A DNA stretch of 6,731 bases, taken from contig JAFGSO010000262.1 of the NCBI GenBank assembly GCA_016934605.1, positions 1 to 6,731 on the forward strand, in the 5' to 3' direction. The stretch is from Calditrichota bacterium. GTDB lineage: Bacteria; Calditrichota; Calditrichia; RBG-13-44-9. The notes beneath the pieces are model-generated. The model ran no database searches. It was not told where the DNA came from and worked only from the letters and a program-made list of their open reading frames with translations. The position numbers and the translations under genes are program-made. Position 1 is the first letter of the stretch, and each line of letters starts with the position of its first letter. Of the stretch, positions 4,938 through 6,731 are shown in pieces.

Positions 4938-6731
4938 TTATGCTCTCAACTTTGCCTGAAATCTCTTGTTCACTGTTAAATAAATTTTGTCCATCAAAAC
5001 GTTTACTTCATCTTCGGTGAGGGTTCGGTCCATAGCCTGAAAAATAAGGCGGAATGCCAGACTTTTTTTCCCCTCCGGAATCTGTTTCCCCTGATAAATG
5101 TCAAAAATATCAACCTGGTGTAAAAGCTTACCGCCTTTCTGGTAAATGGTTGAAAGCAGTTTTTCAGATTCCAAATCCGCATCCACAATTAATGCCAGGT
5201 CCCTTTCAACCGATGGAAAACGGGGAATAGGTCGATATTTTTTATCTATTTTGCGGTTTTCGAAAAGCTTTTTTACTGACAGGTCTGCAATGTAAATATC
5301 TTGTTCAATTTCCAGGGCTTCACAGATTTTCTGACTCAATTGCCCTAGCGTGCCAATTTCAGTATTCCCGGACTGTAATAATAACCCGTTTTCCTGTAAA
5401 AAGTCTGAATCAGAATAAGAAATAAATTGCCAATTGTCAAGCGAAATTTTGCGACAAAAAGCTTCGACAATTCCTTTAATATCATAAAAATCAACCTTCT
5501 GCCGTGATGAATACCAGATGTCTTCTTCACGCATCCCGGTGAGGGAAATTATCAGCCGTAAATCTTCCAGCGGTTGTTCGTTCTTATTCTCCGTGGGTAT
5601 AAAAATGCGGTTAGTCTCAAAAAGCTTCAGATTACCCGATTTACGGTTGATGTTATATTGGACTACCTCGGCCAGACTGGTAATCAGCGAACGTCTTAAT
5701 CCATCCAGGTCTTTGGAAATTGGATTCATGATCTTACAGACCGGGGTTCCGATGATTTCCTTCCATTTACGGCTGTTGATCATACTGCTGGTAATCACTT
5801 CCTGTAAGCCCATTCCGCTGAGGATTTCTTTCAACTGATCGATGAACATATCATACTCATTCATTCTGACCCGGTAATCGACCTCAAAAGTTTGCCGGGC
5901 GGGGATATTGTCAAGACCGTATAATCTGGCGACTTCCTCGGCGAGGTCGGCAACCACCGATATGTCCGGTCGAAATGTCGGAATGGTAACTACCTGATTC
6001 TGAACGGTCAGATCAATACTTTCCAGAATTTCGGTCATTTCCTCCTGATTCAGGGAGGTTCCCAGTAAACTGTTTATCCGGTCGGTTTCCAGCAGAACGG
6101 TTTTTTCAGAAATCTTTTTCGGATATACATCAACCACACCCTGACAGATTTCACCGCTGCATAATTCACCGATAAGCTCGCTGGCACGATTGAGGGCATA
6201 GATAGTTCCGTTGGGATCTGCGCCTCGCTCGAACCGCTGGGAGGCCTCAGTGGAAAGTCCCAGATACCTGGAACTCAGCTGAATACTTTCCGGATTGAAG
6301 TACGCACTCTCAAGCAAAATGTGACGGGTATCTACATGAACTTCCGAATTCAATCCACCCATGATACCGCCGATCGCCACCGGTTTCTCGGCATCGCAGA
6401 TCAGAACAGTTCCCTCCCGCAATTGGCGTTCTTTATTGTCCAGGGTGACAAAAGTTTCGCCTTCTCGGGCAGCTCTGACAATAATGCCGGAGCCGGCTAT
6501 CAGATCCAGATCGAATGCATGAAGCGGATGACCGGTTTCCATCAGTACATAATTCGTAATATCCACCACATTATTAATCGAACGAATTCCGACGGATTCA
6601 AGACGTTTTACCAGCCAGCCGGGTGAAGCGCCGATTTTTACATTTCGGATGACCCGAGCAGAATAGCGGGGACACCCCGTGGTATCTTCGATGGTGATTT
6701 CGATAAATGAATCGGTCCGCTGTCTGCTTTC
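4938..6731 (-). CDS. pheT: Phenylalanyl-tRNA synthetase beta subunit (N-terminus missing)
   Basis: PheT pairs with PheS in the alpha2-beta2 enzyme that charges tRNA-Phe. The frame is open to the right edge, and the 54 codons before the GTG at 6567-6569 belong to it: they read DTTGCPRYSARVIR, GASPGWLVKRLESVGIRSIN and on into NVVDITNYV, typical PheT. That GTG is therefore an internal Val. Visible are 597 residues. The family is about 790-800, so roughly 200 are missing, including the N-terminal tRNA-binding domain. In order: the B3/B4 editing-type domain (about 10-190, with GHPLHAFD at 67-74 and STEASQRFERGADP at 160-173), the B5 domain (about 205-277, PTFRPDIS and DLAEEVARLYG), the synthetase-like core (about 290-480), and the C-terminal anticodon-binding FDX-ACB domain (about 500-595, from YRPIPRFPSVERDLAL). 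The gene is intact as far as visible; pheS is probably just beyond the edge. Confidence 0.97.
   Translation of the reverse strand, partial: ESRQRTDSFIEITIEDTTGCPRYSARVIRNVKIGASPGWLVKRLESVGIRSINNVVDITNYVLMETGHPLHAFDLDLIAGSGIIVRAAREGETFVTLDNKERQLREGTVLICDAEKPVAIGGIMGGLNSEVHVDTRHILLESAYFNPESIQLSSRYLGLSTEASQRFERGADPNGTIYALNRASELIGELCSGEICQGVVDVYPKKISEKTVLLETDRINSLLGTSLNQEEMTEILESIDLTVQNQVVTIPTFRPDISVVADLAEEVARLYGLDNIPARQTFEVDYRVRMNEYDMFIDQLKEILSGMGLQEVITSSMINSRKWKEIIGTPVCKIMNPISKDLDGLRRSLITSLAEVVQYNINRKSGNLKLFETNRIFIPTENKNEQPLEDLRLIISLTGMREEDIWYSSRQKVDFYDIKGIVEAFCRKISLDNWQFISYSDSDFLQENGLLLQSGNTEIGTLGQLSQKICEALEIEQDIYIADLSVKKLFENRKIDKKYRPIPRFPSVERDLALIVDADLESEKLLSTIYQKGGKLLHQVDIFDIYQGKQIPEGKKSLAFRLIFQAMDRTLTEDEVNVLMDKIYLTVNKRFQAKLRA

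Noticed and set aside
6567..6569. GTG as the start codon of pheT
   Set aside because: The 54 upstream codons to the window edge are in frame and carry typical PheT sequence, so this is an internal Val and the gene is cut by the edge.

Overview
The window holds seven protein genes and one structured RNA, all on the minus strand, so it reads right to left as pheT (5' end cut off by the right edge) - small coiled-coil gene - zapA - probable 6S RNA - rny - ymdB - folD - yraN. Gaps between coding regions are 2, 39, 240 (holding the RNA), 82, -17 (overlap) and 12 bases. This looks like one long co-transcribed housekeeping block, followed by a 355-base stretch at the left end without a recognisable gene. 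No mobile genes, CRISPR array, tRNA or rRNA are visible.

Organism: the base composition is moderate and somewhat AT-leaning, and three genes (rny, ymdB, folD) have clear Shine-Dalgarno motifs. The combination of RNase Y and YmdB with ZapA and a 6S-like RNA beside zapA, plus a FolD whose NADP-domain segment reads VVHTGAEDI, is in my judgement most like a non-Bacteroidota member of the FCB group (Calditrichota, Ignavibacteriota, Marinimicrobia or similar). The strong ribosome-binding sites argue against typical Bacteroidota. This placement is inference with low confidence.

Right part (4300-6731): translation and division genes. PheT is the phenylalanyl-tRNA synthetase beta chain. It is followed almost without a gap by a 96-residue coiled-coil protein, resembling the ZapB-like proteins encoded beside zapA, and then by ZapA, the FtsZ-ring assembly protein. 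Middle (4120-4300): a rod-like RNA of about 171 nt starting at the zapA stop codon. Its fold and its position beside zapA match 6S RNA, the regulator of RNA polymerase. Centre (1614-4059): RNase Y, the membrane-anchored mRNA-decay endonuclease, and YmdB, a metallophosphoesterase that in Bacillus is encoded next to RNase Y. Left part (356-1630): FolD, making one-carbon folates, overlaps ymdB and uses a GTG start; YraN, a small nuclease-fold protein, ends the block.

The most noteworthy items are the 6S candidate embedded between zapA and rny, the long palindromic element at the end of the block (90-149) that overlaps a protein-like open frame with no start codon, and the uncharacterised coiled-coil partner of zapA. 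The window is otherwise conserved core genome, and I see no convincing sign of a wholly new system.
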